Assembly: GCA_023418475.1 (NCBI GenBank)
Contig: JAEZZO010000079.1
Coordinates: 1 to 64,000 of the forward strand
Source: Bacillota bacterium
GTDB taxonomy: Bacteria; Bacillota; Clostridia; Lachnospirales; Lachnospiraceae
Direction of reading: 5' to 3'
Length of the DNA: 64,000 nucleotides
In this document: positions 35,446 to 44,481 of the stretch, in pieces
How positions within the stretch are numbered: position 1 is the first letter of the stretch
How the letters are laid out: every line of letters starts with the position of its first letter
Position numbers and translations under genes: made by a program
Notes under the pieces: model-generated
What the model saw: only the letters and a program-made list of their open reading frames with translations
Told to the model about the DNA's origin: nothing
Database searches by the model: none

Positions 35446-36141
35446 CTACCCCCAAATCATTTCGTCTGCTGCAATCGGTTTATCATTTACGACGTCCTTT
35501 CGTAATAATCCATTCTTTATCGTTAGAATTCGATCTGCCGTCTCTGCAATCTGAGCATTATGAGTAGTGAATAGAACCGTTACACCAAAGACAGATTTTA
35601 AGCTATGAAGAAGTCCAACCACTTTTTTGCTGTTTTCTTCGTCTAGTGCACCTGTGGCTTCATCACAAAATAATAGTCGAGGTGCTTTGATAACGGCCCG
35701 GGCAATGGCAACTCGTTGCTGCTGACCGCCGGAAAGCTGTGCAGGAAATTTATCTAAAATATCCTCTATTTCAAGTATTCGGGTCAGTCTGTCGAAGGAA
35801 AGAGGCGTTTTGCCGGGAGCAATACCAATTTTTATATTTTCTTCTGCGGTAAGGTTGTTTAAAAGCATATAGCTTTGAAATACATTCCCAACCGCTAGAC
35901 GTTTCCAATCAGCAAGCTGTGTCTGTGAATACTCTGATATCACTTTATTATCATAAAGTATCTCTCCTGAACTGGGTTTAATCATACCGGAAAGCAGATT
36001 AAGCAGTGTGGATTTTCCGGAACCGCTCGGTCCCAAAATCACAGTAAATGTATTTTCATGTACAGTCAATGATATACCATTCACAATACATTGCTGCCCA
36101 TATTTTTTTGTAACATTATTTGACTTTAAAATCTCTTTCAT
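35446..36141 (-). CDS. ABC transporter ATPase of the MacB/LolD type
   Basis: The ATPase (231 residues from ATG 36141) has Walker A GPSGSGKST, Q-loop VFQSYMLL, signature LSGGQQQRVAIARAV, Walker B LLFCDEATGALD and switch histidine FTTHN. I prefer ATG 36141 since AAGGAG lies eight bases upstream; a GTG nine bases further out overlaps that site. The AAGGAG site overlaps the stop of the DUF3021 gene, so they are coupled. It powers the FtsX-like permease downstream. Confidence 0.93.
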   Translation of the reverse strand: MKEILKSNNVTKKYGQQCIVNGISLTVHENTFTVILGPSGSGKSTLLNLLSGMIKPSSGEILYDNKVISEYSQTQLADWKRLAVGNVFQSYMLLNNLTAEENIKIGIAPGKTPLSFDRLTRILEIEDILDKFPAQLSGGQQQRVAIARAVIKAPRLLFCDEATGALDEENSKKVVGLLHSLKSVFGVTVLFTTHNAQIAETADRILTIKNGLLRKDVVNDKPIAADEMIWG

Positions 36142-36146
36142 TATCA

Positions 36147-36566
36147 TCACTCCTTTCTTTCGTATTTTCTGCGTTCTTGGAGCAGTTTGTTAATGGTGTT
36201 TATTTCCCCCCGCATGCGGAACATGCTTAACAGCAATCCCGCTATATAAATCGTTACGGACATGATTATAAGTATCCATATTGGTGTACTGGTAAACCAG
36301 TGAAAAATAAAGCCAAATGTAATCAGGACGATAATCGTGTATCCAATATCAAGTGCAGCTTCAAACACAGCATATTTACTCTCATATCTCTGCGTCAGAA
36401 GATACCCCATTTGTACAACGATATTCGCAGCTAGCACTTGATAGACACTATCAATACAAATTAATGTTGCACCGGAATACGTTCCTATAAACGCAAGCAT
36501 TACAAGAGTAATTCCCGTTGTGGATGTTATATTAAGGATCATCCTTCTTATCATCTTAATTACCAT
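36147..36566 (-). CDS. DUF3021 membrane protein
   Basis: The protein has about 139 residues with four closely spaced membrane helices and short loops (MIRRMILNITSTTGITLVML at the start, a basic C-terminus). DUF3021 proteins are almost always encoded next to LytTR regulators in Firmicutes, where they are thought to hold or inhibit the regulator at the membrane. The exact start is unclear (36599 GTG, 36566 ATG or 36554 ATG). Here it lies between the LytTR gene and the ABC genes. Confidence 0.78.
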   Translation of the reverse strand: MVIKMIRRMILNITSTTGITLVMLAFIGTYSGATLICIDSVYQVLAANIVVQMGYLLTQRYESKYAVFEAALDIGYTIIVLITFGFIFHWFTSTPIWILIIMSVTIYIAGLLLSMFRMRGEINTINKLLQERRKYERKE

Positions 36567-36625
36567 ACCCTTTCCAAATTCCAGCGATTTGTGCAGCACA
36601 CAAATTACCGTGTGATAAATTCATT

Positions 36626-36704
36626 TTACACTCTTCCAAATAATCGGGGAAGAAGCCCAAAATGGGCACCGCTATGATCATTTTGGGGTTTTTCTTAAGT
36701 GTGA
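36626..36704. repeat. Repeat family 3, copy B
   Basis: ACACTCTTCCAAATAATCGG, GGAAGAAGCCCAAAATGGGC and ACCGCTATGATCATTTTGGG line up with 63912-64000. It forms TCTTCC/GGAAGA, then a stronger CCCAAAATG/CATTTTGGG hairpin followed on the plus strand by GTTTTTCTT, while TTACACT and AGTGTGAA close the whole unit. It lies between the LytTR and DUF3021 genes but points, as a terminator, to the opposite strand. Confidence 0.6.
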
Positions 36705-36723
36705 AGACGATTTTTACTTCACA

Positions 36724-37164
36724 CTACTCCTCCTGCAATGCACGTTTTATGCTATCGAGGTATTTTCTTGTTATGTAAAGCCGTTCTCCGTTCTTTAGTG
36801 TCGCTTCCATTCTGCTGTTAAACAAAGGCTTAATGGTATCAAGTACATTGATATTCAAGATACAAGCCTTGTTTATCTGAAGAAATCCAAACTTAGCAAA
36901 ATCTTTCGACAACTGATATAGACGTAGTTCTGTTCTATACACACTTCGTTCACAATAAGCAAAAGTCCTTTTATCCACACTTTCAAAATAATAAACATCA
37001 GAAATATTTAAGTATTTATCCATTTCGTCCATTCTGCACTTAATACGTGTATCTGCTAATTGCAAAATCGTGGAAATCCGCTCAACATCTTTATCTCTTT
37101 TTGCATATTTGATTAATATCTCAATATCATTTTTTGTTAAATCCTGTTCATACTTTAGAATCAT
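36724..37164 (-). CDS. LytTR DNA-binding regulator
   Basis: The 146-residue protein has an unclassified N-terminal ~45 residues and a C-terminal LytTR DNA-binding domain (about 50-142; FAYCERSVYRTELRLYQLSK, FLQINKACILNINVLDTI, ITRKYLDSIKRAL). LytTR domains bind DNA through beta strands. With DUF3021 it forms a common paired module that controls adjacent membrane or ABC genes, here probably the ATPase and FtsX-like permease. No histidine kinase or receiver domain is present. Confidence 0.9.
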   Translation of the reverse strand: MILKYEQDLTKNDIEILIKYAKRDKDVERISTILQLADTRIKCRMDEMDKYLNISDVYYFESVDKRTFAYCERSVYRTELRLYQLSKDFAKFGFLQINKACILNINVLDTIKPLFNSRMEATLKNGERLYITRKYLDSIKRALQEE

Positions 37165-37895
37165 CCCATCACCTGCTTTTCAGTATATAATATTATTTCC
37201 ATTTCGCAATGCAGTCATTACTAAGATGCAATAACAAAATACCAACGTACATTTTATTCCAGTATATCATTTTTTGAGTTAAACTATCATAATAGAGTAG
37301 AGAAATAATCGCTAAGAACTGTCATTCATGATACGCTGGATTTTTTCGGTTATTATATTTCCTTTGAAAAAATCATTTAAAGCTATTCCTGTATCGCATT
37401 GTATCTTATTACTAACTTTAACGTAGAGTTTCAATATAAAATCAGATGAAACAAAAATCAAATTGAATTACAAATATTGCATCTCAGTTTACCAAGTGAC
37501 ATCTCGCATTACTATTGAATATTTAAAATATATTGAAACGGGATTTTGAAGTTCCTTTATTGCATTGAGATAGCAAAAGAGATCATATATAAAAAAATTT
37601 TTATATATATGCAATATTATTCAATTCTATTGGATGTTTTAATTGAAATGAATTTAGAAAGCAGCACGCTTATTATACGACACGAGCGAATAATCCATTA
37701 TAGGAAGATGCCATCACTGATTGTGATAGCATGTAGATATTTTTGAGGATGCTAATAAACTATACTCTAACTGTTCTGTACAAGATACAAGGACTATTCA
37801 TCACCATTAGCTCCTTTAACTAGAGGAACTCATTTAAAAAAAGCCTGAAAAATCAATACATTTGGGTTAGATATATTAGGGAGGAGGTTGTGTAT
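37165..37895. other. Long divergent spacer between LytTR and ECF sigma genes
   Basis: The 731 bases are very AT-rich and hold no convincing gene; a 66-codon open frame at 37546-37746 lacks a ribosome site and any family features. A hairpin of ATGCCATCAC (37708-37717) with GTGATAGCAT (37723-37732) is the clearest structure. Base composition falls further toward the sigma gene, which suggests that this segment arrived with the sigma/anti-sigma pair. Confidence 0.4.
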
Positions 37896-38393
37896 ATGAA
37901 AAAAATCAATATAAGAACACAGGAAAATATTATACAAACAATTGAACAATATTCGAACACCATATTTAAAATAGCCTTTTCTTATACAAAAGATAAGACA
38001 ACTTCTCAAGATATACTTCAAGATGTACTAATAAGATATATGACAGATTCTACAATATTTCGCGAGGAAGAACACAAAAAGGCTTGGTTAATACGTGTAA
38101 CTATTAATGAATGTAAAAAATTTTATCGATCATTATGGAATATTAGAAGGATACCATTACAAGATGTCTATCCATTTTTTGATACGGAAAAACATTTTGT
38201 TTTTTATGCTGTAATGGATTTACCTACCAGATACCGAACGATTATTCATTTATACTATTATGAAAATATGTCAATAAAGGAAATAAGTGGCATCTTAAAA
38301 ATGAAAGAAAATACTGTTATGTCATTACTACATAGGGGTAGAAATATGTTGAAAAATATCTTGGAGGTAGAATATGAATATAAACCAATATAA
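37896..38393 (+). CDS. ECF-type RNA polymerase sigma factor
   Basis: The product (165 residues) has region 2 (about 10-80, with DKTTSQDILQDVLIRYM) and region 4 (about 105-158, with MSIKEISGILKMKENTVMSLLHRGR, a helix-turn-helix for the -35 box). It directs RNA polymerase to a small set of envelope- or stress-type promoters. ATG 37896 lies eight bases after GGAGGAGG; the GTG at 37890 is too near that site. The next gene overlaps it by 20 bases and encodes a membrane protein in the anti-sigma position. The pair is more AT-rich than the flanks. Confidence 0.9.
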   Translation: MKKINIRTQENIIQTIEQYSNTIFKIAFSYTKDKTTSQDILQDVLIRYMTDSTIFREEEHKKAWLIRVTINECKKFYRSLWNIRRIPLQDVYPFFDTEKHFVFYAVMDLPTRYRTIIHLYYYENMSIKEISGILKMKENTVMSLLHRGRNMLKNILEVEYEYKPI

Positions 38394-39123
38394 AAAATCT
38401 ATGGATGAAATTATTGCAGATAAAATAGAATTTAATGATTTATTAAGGAAAAATGTAAATAAGGTAAATAAATATAAATTTATAAAAGAAATATCGGTTT
38501 GCATAATAGTATGTATATTAATTGTTAATTTATATCCGTTTACAAACTTTTCTCAGCATACTCCTAACATCATTATAAAAGCTTATGCAGCTGAAAAGGA
38601 TATTCCATTGACAAATGATTTTATAAATTTTAGTCTGGATGCAAATAAAATCAATGGCGGTTTGGATTCAAATCGTTGTTTCGTAAATTATAATTTATAT
38701 TTTCAGTGTGAAGGGGACAATATTAGTACAATTACATATACTTGTTCTGATCAGAATATAAATGTAAGTAACCGTTTAAATGCTACCGCTTATTATGTAG
38801 AAAATACGAGTGTTCCGGCCTATGAGTATTCTAATTATATCTCAAACAGGAACTTTATATTTGGTTACAAAGCCGAGGGAGAAGATATAGCTAAAATAAC
38901 AAAACTCATTGGAAACTCCTATACAGTTGACTATAAGAATCAAAATAATAAACAATATGGTTTAGTATTAGCAGGCAGTGTTGATGTAAATGGTAGGTAC
39001 CAATTTGATGATACAATAATAAAAGTTGACATAACTTTAAATGATAATACCACTCAACATAAAAAACTTATTATAAAGGGGTCTAAAGGATCTTTTTCTG
39101 AAGTTCAAATACGTATTTTGTAA
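38374..39123 (+). CDS. Membrane protein, probable anti-sigma factor (DUF4179-like)
   Basis: The 249-residue protein has a short cytosolic N-terminus (about 1-38), one membrane helix (about 39-57) and a ~190-residue external domain rich in Asn, Tyr and Ile. That matches anti-sigma partners of clostridial ECF factors with a DUF4179-type outer domain, though similarity is weak enough that I infer the role mainly from gene order and topology. GGAGG precedes ATG 38374 inside the sigma gene, giving a 20-base overlap. GC content is low relative to the neighbouring operons, a sign of recent transfer. Confidence 0.6.
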   Translation: MNINQYKKSMDEIIADKIEFNDLLRKNVNKVNKYKFIKEISVCIIVCILIVNLYPFTNFSQHTPNIIIKAYAAEKDIPLTNDFINFSLDANKINGGLDSNRCFVNYNLYFQCEGDNISTITYTCSDQNINVSNRLNATAYYVENTSVPAYEYSNYISNRNFIFGYKAEGEDIAKITKLIGNSYTVDYKNQNNKQYGLVLAGSVDVNGRYQFDDTIIKVDITLNDNTTQHKKLIIKGSKGSFSEVQIRIL

Positions 39124-39466
39124 ATGAAAGCAATAAAAAAATGAAAAGAAGTTATTTTGCGGCATATGTAGTTTATTGAAATATAAGCGCTTCAAAAGAT
39201 GGCATCCTATACAGAAGCATTTTTCTATGCTAATCTGATGATACTATTTCTTGAGGCTTTTTTATATTTTGTTTTTTGTTTTAAGGCAACACTGATCCAC
39301 AATTCAGCTGGCCATGGAAGATATCTGGCACATAAGAAAAGAGCCCGGAAAGTATTTATTTCCGAACTCCTTCCAAGCTTCTTTTATACCGGATTTTACT
39401 GGCTCATTATCTATCGTTATACTTCCTGCATTCCTTCTTAACTGATTGCTTGTTGGTACTCTGTTC
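39124..39466. other. Spacer after the anti-sigma gene, no confident gene
   Basis: The 343 bases between convergent genes contain open frames on both strands (80 codons at 39199-39441, 88 at 39304-39570), none with a family I recognise or a good ribosome site. An AAGCGCTT palindrome at 39185-39192 resembles the LacI operators near 45.8 kb. The segment may be a gene remnant. Confidence 0.35.
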
Positions 39467-40498
39467 CTATTTTTCTTCCTGCAGCATTCGTTGACAGACC
39501 GATTCTCTCTCTTCGATATTTGTCGGCAATATAATCTCTCTGGTTCTTTCATTGTTATTTTGCAGTCCATATTGTACCAACTCTACTGCCTGTTTCCCTT
39601 TTTCAAAGATATCCTGTCCCACCGTTGTAAGACTAGGTGAACAATACCTGGCGATACTTAAGTTATCGAAGCCGACTACGGACATCTGCTCCGGAATTTT
39701 GACCCCCAACTTGATTAATTGCTTCACAACTCCAAGCGCCAAGATATCCGCTGTACAAAACACGGCTGTTGCCTGCATGCGGCTGATCAGTTTATCCGCC
39801 AGAATAATCCCGGAATCGAAATCGGTATTACCTTCCAGAACAAATTGCGGACGAAAATCTATATTGGCTTCATTCAAAGCTTTTCGATACCCTTCAAAAC
39901 GTTTTTCATGAACTCCGCCATCTTTTAATTTTCCGGTTATCAGTGCAATATCCTTATGACCTTTCTCGATCAGATATTTTGTCATATAATAAGCACCCTG
40001 TTCATCGTTCGTCCTGACGCAGTTAAAAGATTTTTCATCAATATACGAATCCACCAGTACAATTGGTATCTTCGCATTCTGCAACCCCGAATAGAATTCA
40101 TCCGAATATACTCCTATGATGATAATGGCATCCAAATTACGCTCTTTTGCCAGTTTATAATATCTCTCGTCAGCATCTGTACCAGATATAATGATGTGAT
40201 ATCCAATCCGCCTTGCATGAAACTCTATGCTTGATAATATTTCGCTATAGAAGGGGTTATCAAAAACCATAGCACTTCCAGGCTCTGTCTGAGGTATTAC
40301 TACCCCGATCAGGTTGCTTGTATTCATAGCCAGACTTCTCGCAGAATAATTCGTCACATATCCCAATTTCTCTGCTGCTTCTCTGACCTTTCGCTTTGTT
40401 TCCTCTAATACGTTCTCTTTTCCGTTCAGAACATAAGAAACTGTTGCTGTTGATAATCCCGTTTCTTTTGCAATGTCTTTTAATGTAACTCGTTCCAT
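39467..40498 (-). CDS. LacI-family transcriptional regulator
   Basis: The 343-residue protein has the LacI helix-turn-helix (VTLKDIAKETGLSTATVSYVLNG, residues about 4-26), a hinge helix (SARSLAMN) and a sugar-binding core of the periplasmic-binding-protein fold (about 62-330). It lies downstream of the GH31-ABC operon, separated from it by its own spacer. Palindromes with centre AAGCGCTT or AACCGCTT at the operon promoter are plausible operators. The effector is probably the imported oligosaccharide or a breakdown product. Confidence 0.93.
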   Translation of the reverse strand: MERVTLKDIAKETGLSTATVSYVLNGKENVLEETKRKVREAAEKLGYVTNYSARSLAMNTSNLIGVVIPQTEPGSAMVFDNPFYSEILSSIEFHARRIGYHIIISGTDADERYYKLAKERNLDAIIIIGVYSDEFYSGLQNAKIPIVLVDSYIDEKSFNCVRTNDEQGAYYMTKYLIEKGHKDIALITGKLKDGGVHEKRFEGYRKALNEANIDFRPQFVLEGNTDFDSGIILADKLISRMQATAVFCTADILALGVVKQLIKLGVKIPEQMSVVGFDNLSIARYCSPSLTTVGQDIFEKGKQAVELVQYGLQNNNERTREIILPTNIEERESVCQRMLQEEK

Positions 40499-40670
40499 AA
40501 CAAAATCCTTTCATGATCGGTGTGCTTTAGATCATTGTGAAACTATACATAACAGATACTATAAAATAATACTGTAAGCATCGCAATTCTCTAAAGGATT
40601 AGGATGTCAAATCCTATAAATCTCTACGACATAGTATACTTCCATAAATCGTATGCGTCAACAAACACCG

Positions 40671-42641
40671 CTAAATCCACATGTCCGCGATATTTTCAAC
40701 CCTGATCAAGTCAATATCCATATTCGATTTGACTATCTCTGAGGATTGGATTATAATTTCATTGCCCAGATTATCCTTGTAACAATAATTTACGTTGTTT
40801 CCGGCGCATATAATACAGAGTCTATTGTCGTTGTTAACATCATTGCCGATAAAACCGCCTAATTTCATCAAAGTACCTAAATTAAGAAGCACTGCCCCGT
40901 CCTCTCTTAAATAAAGCGGAATCCGATTGAGGGGAACCTCTTTCTCCATATATCTGCCACCTGTAATTTTATTACCTGTTAAGAAATCATACCAGACATC
41001 CTCCGGTAAATAAATCTTACGTTTTAATATTCCCTGACAGACTACCGGTGCCACCAATAAATCACCAATTATATATTCATCATCAATGTCCCAAACCAAC
41101 GGATCCTTATCATAATCCAGTATTAGATGTCGAATAAAAGGCAAGTTCTCTTCCACGGCCTTTTGCGCTTCGCAGTAAAAATAAGGGACAAAATTCATAT
41201 GCAGATTAGCAAAGAAACGTGCTGTTTCTAATATCTCCTGATCATGAAGCATCTGTGCCATATTCCAGGGACTTCTGTCATTGATCCCACCGCTTCCCTT
41301 AAGGATCTCTTCAAATTGCCCATCCGCCGGTTCGGAATGCCATTGCATTGCTGGAACAAATGCCGCAAGCGCCGTTGCCCTCAAATATAATTCCTTATCC
41401 GGCATAGGACCGGCAAATCCTCCAAGGTCAAAGCTCCAAAATGGTATACCGCTTAAGGACAGCGATAATCCTGCATTAAGCTGTGATCGAAGTTCTTTAA
41501 ACTGAGACAACTGATCTCCTGCCCAGAACATTGGATTTTTCTGCGCTCCGATATAACCTGCGCGGCTGAATAATATCCGGTTTTCTCCGATTAAGGACTG
41601 ATATACCTGCTGATACAGTACCGGATATGGATTTCTTCCTTCGCTGCCGTTCATTCCATTATAGAATTGAGCCTCTTTGTCATGGATAAATTCTCCTCCG
41701 TCTGTTTTAAAACCGTCAATCTTCATTTCATCTAACAGGTACCTGCGTTTCTTCTTCCACCACTCTGCAGTATCCGGATTAGAAAAATCCGGTACCATAG
41801 AACCAACAAACCACTGTTTTAATATGGTATAGGGTGTGCCGTCCTTTTTCGTCACAACCAGATTTTGTCTCACCATATGTTCACAATCCTTGTCATGCTG
41901 GTTACAGGTCTGTCCGTTCTCCAATCGTTTTAATACCGGACACTGCCAGAGAACCACTCGTATTCCCTCTTCATGAATATGTTCAATCATCCCAACCGGA
42001 TCAGGCCATGGTTCCCGAAAAGAAAAATCCTTCAGTGTAAAATCCATTCTGCCCTCCCTCTCCTGATACTCTGCTCCATTCCACAGATAGAAGGTTGCCT
42101 CATCACTCCATGCTTCTATTACAAGTACCGATACCGGATAGTGATACTCCTTAAAATATTCCAGCTGTTCTTCAATCTGCTTCTGGCTATTCCACCGATT
42201 GGCAGAGGCCCAGATTCCGAATGACCACCTTGGAGGGAGCAATGCTTTTCCTGTTTGTCTTACAAAAGCTGCTATAATCTCTGCCGGTGAGCCATAATAA
42301 AAATAGATTTCATGAGGCGCAGCCTCCTCCAGTTCTATCACATTGAAGTCAGCTTCAAATCGGAAGGTAACTTCACAGCCTGTATCTACAAAAACTCCAT
42401 GACCATCATTCGCATGATAAAATGGTAAAGGAAAATAGGTGTCTTCCTTTTGCTGTGTAAAATGATCTATGGTTGTATTCACAAAAGTTTTTCCTTTATG
42501 ATTTACACTGCAGTAGCGTTCACCCAATCCATATACGGCAGTGGCAGTGCATACATAACGATAAATAATTTTCCCGTTTTCTTTCCATGACATAACCTCT
42601 CCGGTCAGTCCCCTCTTTAATCCTTTTATATTATTTGTCAA
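40671..42641 (-). CDS. GH31 glycosidase (alpha-glucosidase/alpha-xylosidase family)
   Basis: The 656-residue enzyme has the GH31 (beta/alpha)8 barrel. The nucleophile is Asp314 in GFKTDGGEF and the acid/base Asp376 in WAGDQLS; WSFGIWASANRW and LSGIPFWSFDLGGF are further family marks. No signal peptide is present. It starts with TTG, seven bases after AGGAGGAG, and overlaps the upstream permease stop by four bases, so it is translated together with a sugar importer and should cleave the imported substrate. Alpha-xylosidase and alpha-glucosidase cannot be separated from the sequence alone. Confidence 0.9.
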   Translation of the reverse strand: MTNNIKGLKRGLTGEVMSWKENGKIIYRYVCTATAVYGLGERYCSVNHKGKTFVNTTIDHFTQQKEDTYFPLPFYHANDGHGVFVDTGCEVTFRFEADFNVIELEEAAPHEIYFYYGSPAEIIAAFVRQTGKALLPPRWSFGIWASANRWNSQKQIEEQLEYFKEYHYPVSVLVIEAWSDEATFYLWNGAEYQEREGRMDFTLKDFSFREPWPDPVGMIEHIHEEGIRVVLWQCPVLKRLENGQTCNQHDKDCEHMVRQNLVVTKKDGTPYTILKQWFVGSMVPDFSNPDTAEWWKKKRRYLLDEMKIDGFKTDGGEFIHDKEAQFYNGMNGSEGRNPYPVLYQQVYQSLIGENRILFSRAGYIGAQKNPMFWAGDQLSQFKELRSQLNAGLSLSLSGIPFWSFDLGGFAGPMPDKELYLRATALAAFVPAMQWHSEPADGQFEEILKGSGGINDRSPWNMAQMLHDQEILETARFFANLHMNFVPYFYCEAQKAVEENLPFIRHLILDYDKDPLVWDIDDEYIIGDLLVAPVVCQGILKRKIYLPEDVWYDFLTGNKITGGRYMEKEVPLNRIPLYLREDGAVLLNLGTLMKLGGFIGNDVNNDNRLCIICAGNNVNYCYKDNLGNEIIIQSSEIVKSNMDIDLIRVENIADMWI

Positions 42642-43462
42642 CCTTTTACTCCTCCTGCCAATAGTCCCTGTTTAAAATACTTTTGTGCTCCGATATAGAC
42701 TAATATGATCGGAAGCATAGAAATTAAGCTGCCCGCCATTAAAATATTATATTCTGTATTGAATTGACCGTTCAGCTGATTTAATGCCAATGGAAGCGTC
42801 ATTTTATCTTTGCCGGTCAGCATAACCAGAGGCCACAAATAATCATTCCAGGAGTCCATAAACGTAGTGACACATAAAGTTGCTATGGTCGGGGCACACA
42901 AAGGCAGCATAATTTTACGATATACATAAAACAATCTGGCACCGTCAATCTGGGCTGCTTCCATAAAATCATTCGGAATGGTTCGCATTGTCTGAACCAG
43001 CAAAAACACAGCAAATGCTCTGAATAATGCCGGAAATATTACACTTCCATAGGTATTCGTCAAATTCAACCGGTTCATAATCACAAATAACGGAATCAAA
43101 ATGACTTGTGTCGGTATCATCATAGAAGAGAGATATATTTTGAATAATCCATTGGCAAACGGGAAACGGATCTTTGCAAAAGCAAAAGCAGCCATGGAAG
43201 AAGATATTACCGTAATCGCCGTATAACACACCGCAATCATAAGGCTGTTCAAAATAATTCCGGCAAATTTGAACCTGGAAAACAACTCCGTATAGGCTTC
43301 AAAGGTGGGCTCTTTGGGTATCCACTCAATTGGAAGCGCCATTAATGCTCCTCTGCTTTTAAAGGAGGTAGAAATCATCCATAGAAAAGGGATCATAGCA
43401 AGTAGTGCAAGTAAAGTAGCGATGCAATAAAATACCATTTTATTTATCTTTTTATGCATCAT
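42638..43462 (-). CDS. Sugar ABC transporter permease, MalG type
   Basis: The 274-residue permease has six membrane helices and the EAA loop EAAQIDGARLFYVYRKIMLP (about 178-197) for docking an ATPase. No ATPase gene is in the operon; such importers usually share a common MsmK-like ATPase, which is not seen in this window. It overlaps the upstream permease by 11 bases and the downstream GH31 gene by four. Confidence 0.92.
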   Translation of the reverse strand: MMHKKINKMVFYCIATLLALLAMIPFLWMISTSFKSRGALMALPIEWIPKEPTFEAYTELFSRFKFAGIILNSLMIAVCYTAITVISSSMAAFAFAKIRFPFANGLFKIYLSSMMIPTQVILIPLFVIMNRLNLTNTYGSVIFPALFRAFAVFLLVQTMRTIPNDFMEAAQIDGARLFYVYRKIMLPLCAPTIATLCVTTFMDSWNDYLWPLVMLTGKDKMTLPLALNQLNGQFNTEYNILMAGSLISMLPIILVYIGAQKYFKQGLLAGGVKG

Positions 43463-44381
43463 AATGTACCCAGCCTTTCTGCATTTTTAACTGTATTGAA
43501 GTAAGAATAAAAATAATCACAAACAACAGCCAGGAAAAAGCGGATGCATAACCCATTTTAAAGTACCGGAAACCATATTTATAGATTCTTTCCACCATAA
43601 CCTGGGTAGCGCCGTTTGGTCCAGCATCCTCCGTCATAATCATAACTTGGGGAAATAACTGAAAGGAGTTGATTAATGCTACGACCAGCACAAAGAATAT
43701 GGATGGTGTTAAAAGAGGCAGTGTTATTTTAAAAAACTGTTTCCATCTGCCAGCTCCGTCCACACTTGCTGCCTCATAGAAAGTTTTATCAATAGTCTGC
43801 AGACCCGACAATAGAATGAGTCCAAAAAAGCCCATATCCTTCCACACGGAAGCAAGTGCTATTGCCGGCATAGCCCAGTGCTCATCCTGTAACCAGCCCG
43901 GACCATTAATTCCAATAAAGGATAGTAGATTGTTAACTACTCCAAATTTGGGGCTTAGAACCCATTTCCAGATTAACGCTCCTGCAACCCAGGAGGTTAA
44001 AACCGGTATGTAATATACCACCCTGTAAAACACAGTCCCTTTATAGCCTTTATTAAGCAAAGATGCGACACCGATTGAAAGGATCAGCATCATTGGTATA
44101 TAAAGTATAATATAGTAACAGGTATTCCCCAAAACAGAATAGAATTCTCTCCCCCCAAGGATATTCCTGTAGTTCTCAAGACCAATAAAATGCTTTTCAA
44201 AAAATCCATTTACTGTAAGCTTCGCTAACCCATCCCAATCAGTAAAGCTCAAACATATTGAAATTATTATTGGAAAAATACAGAACAGAAGCATTCCGGC
44301 CACACTGGGCACAAGAAATGGAAAGGCTTTAACCATGTCATAAAATGATTGCTTATTTCTTTTATTTCTATTGTTTTTCAA
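43452..44381 (-). CDS. Sugar ABC transporter permease, MalF type
   Basis: This 309-residue permease has six membrane helices and the EAA loop EAASVDGAGRWKQFFKITLP. I propose TTG 44381 as start because GGAGG lies ten bases upstream; an in-frame ATG at 44420 has no ribosome site, so the true N-terminus is open. It forms the channel with the next permease and receives sugar from the lipoprotein encoded upstream. Confidence 0.88.
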   Translation of the reverse strand: MKNNRNKRNKQSFYDMVKAFPFLVPSVAGMLLFCIFPIIISICLSFTDWDGLAKLTVNGFFEKHFIGLENYRNILGGREFYSVLGNTCYYIILYIPMMLILSIGVASLLNKGYKGTVFYRVVYYIPVLTSWVAGALIWKWVLSPKFGVVNNLLSFIGINGPGWLQDEHWAMPAIALASVWKDMGFFGLILLSGLQTIDKTFYEAASVDGAGRWKQFFKITLPLLTPSIFFVLVVALINSFQLFPQVMIMTEDAGPNGATQVMVERIYKYGFRYFKMGYASAFSWLLFVIIFILTSIQLKMQKGWVHYDA

Positions 44382-44481
44382 GCAAATACTGCCTCCAATC
44401 CTCGAAATGGAGTGCAGCATAATGAAGCAGTCTGAACATCCGCTATTTATGCGGCACTCCGAATAAATATACTAATGAAAA

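Noticed and set aside
36626..36704. Simple terminator of the LytTR gene
   Set aside because: The T-run follows the hairpin on the plus strand, opposite to the LytTR gene, and the unit matches repeats elsewhere; reported as a repeat instead.
37546..37746. 66-codon open frame in the spacer before the ECF sigma gene
   Set aside because: No ribosome binding site, extreme AT-driven composition and no recognisable family; probably chance.
39199..39570. Overlapping open frames of 80 and 88 codons on opposite strands after the anti-sigma gene
   Set aside because: Neither shows a family, a good ribosome site or a plausible domain; the longer one overlaps the 3' end of lacI. Kept only as a possible remnant.
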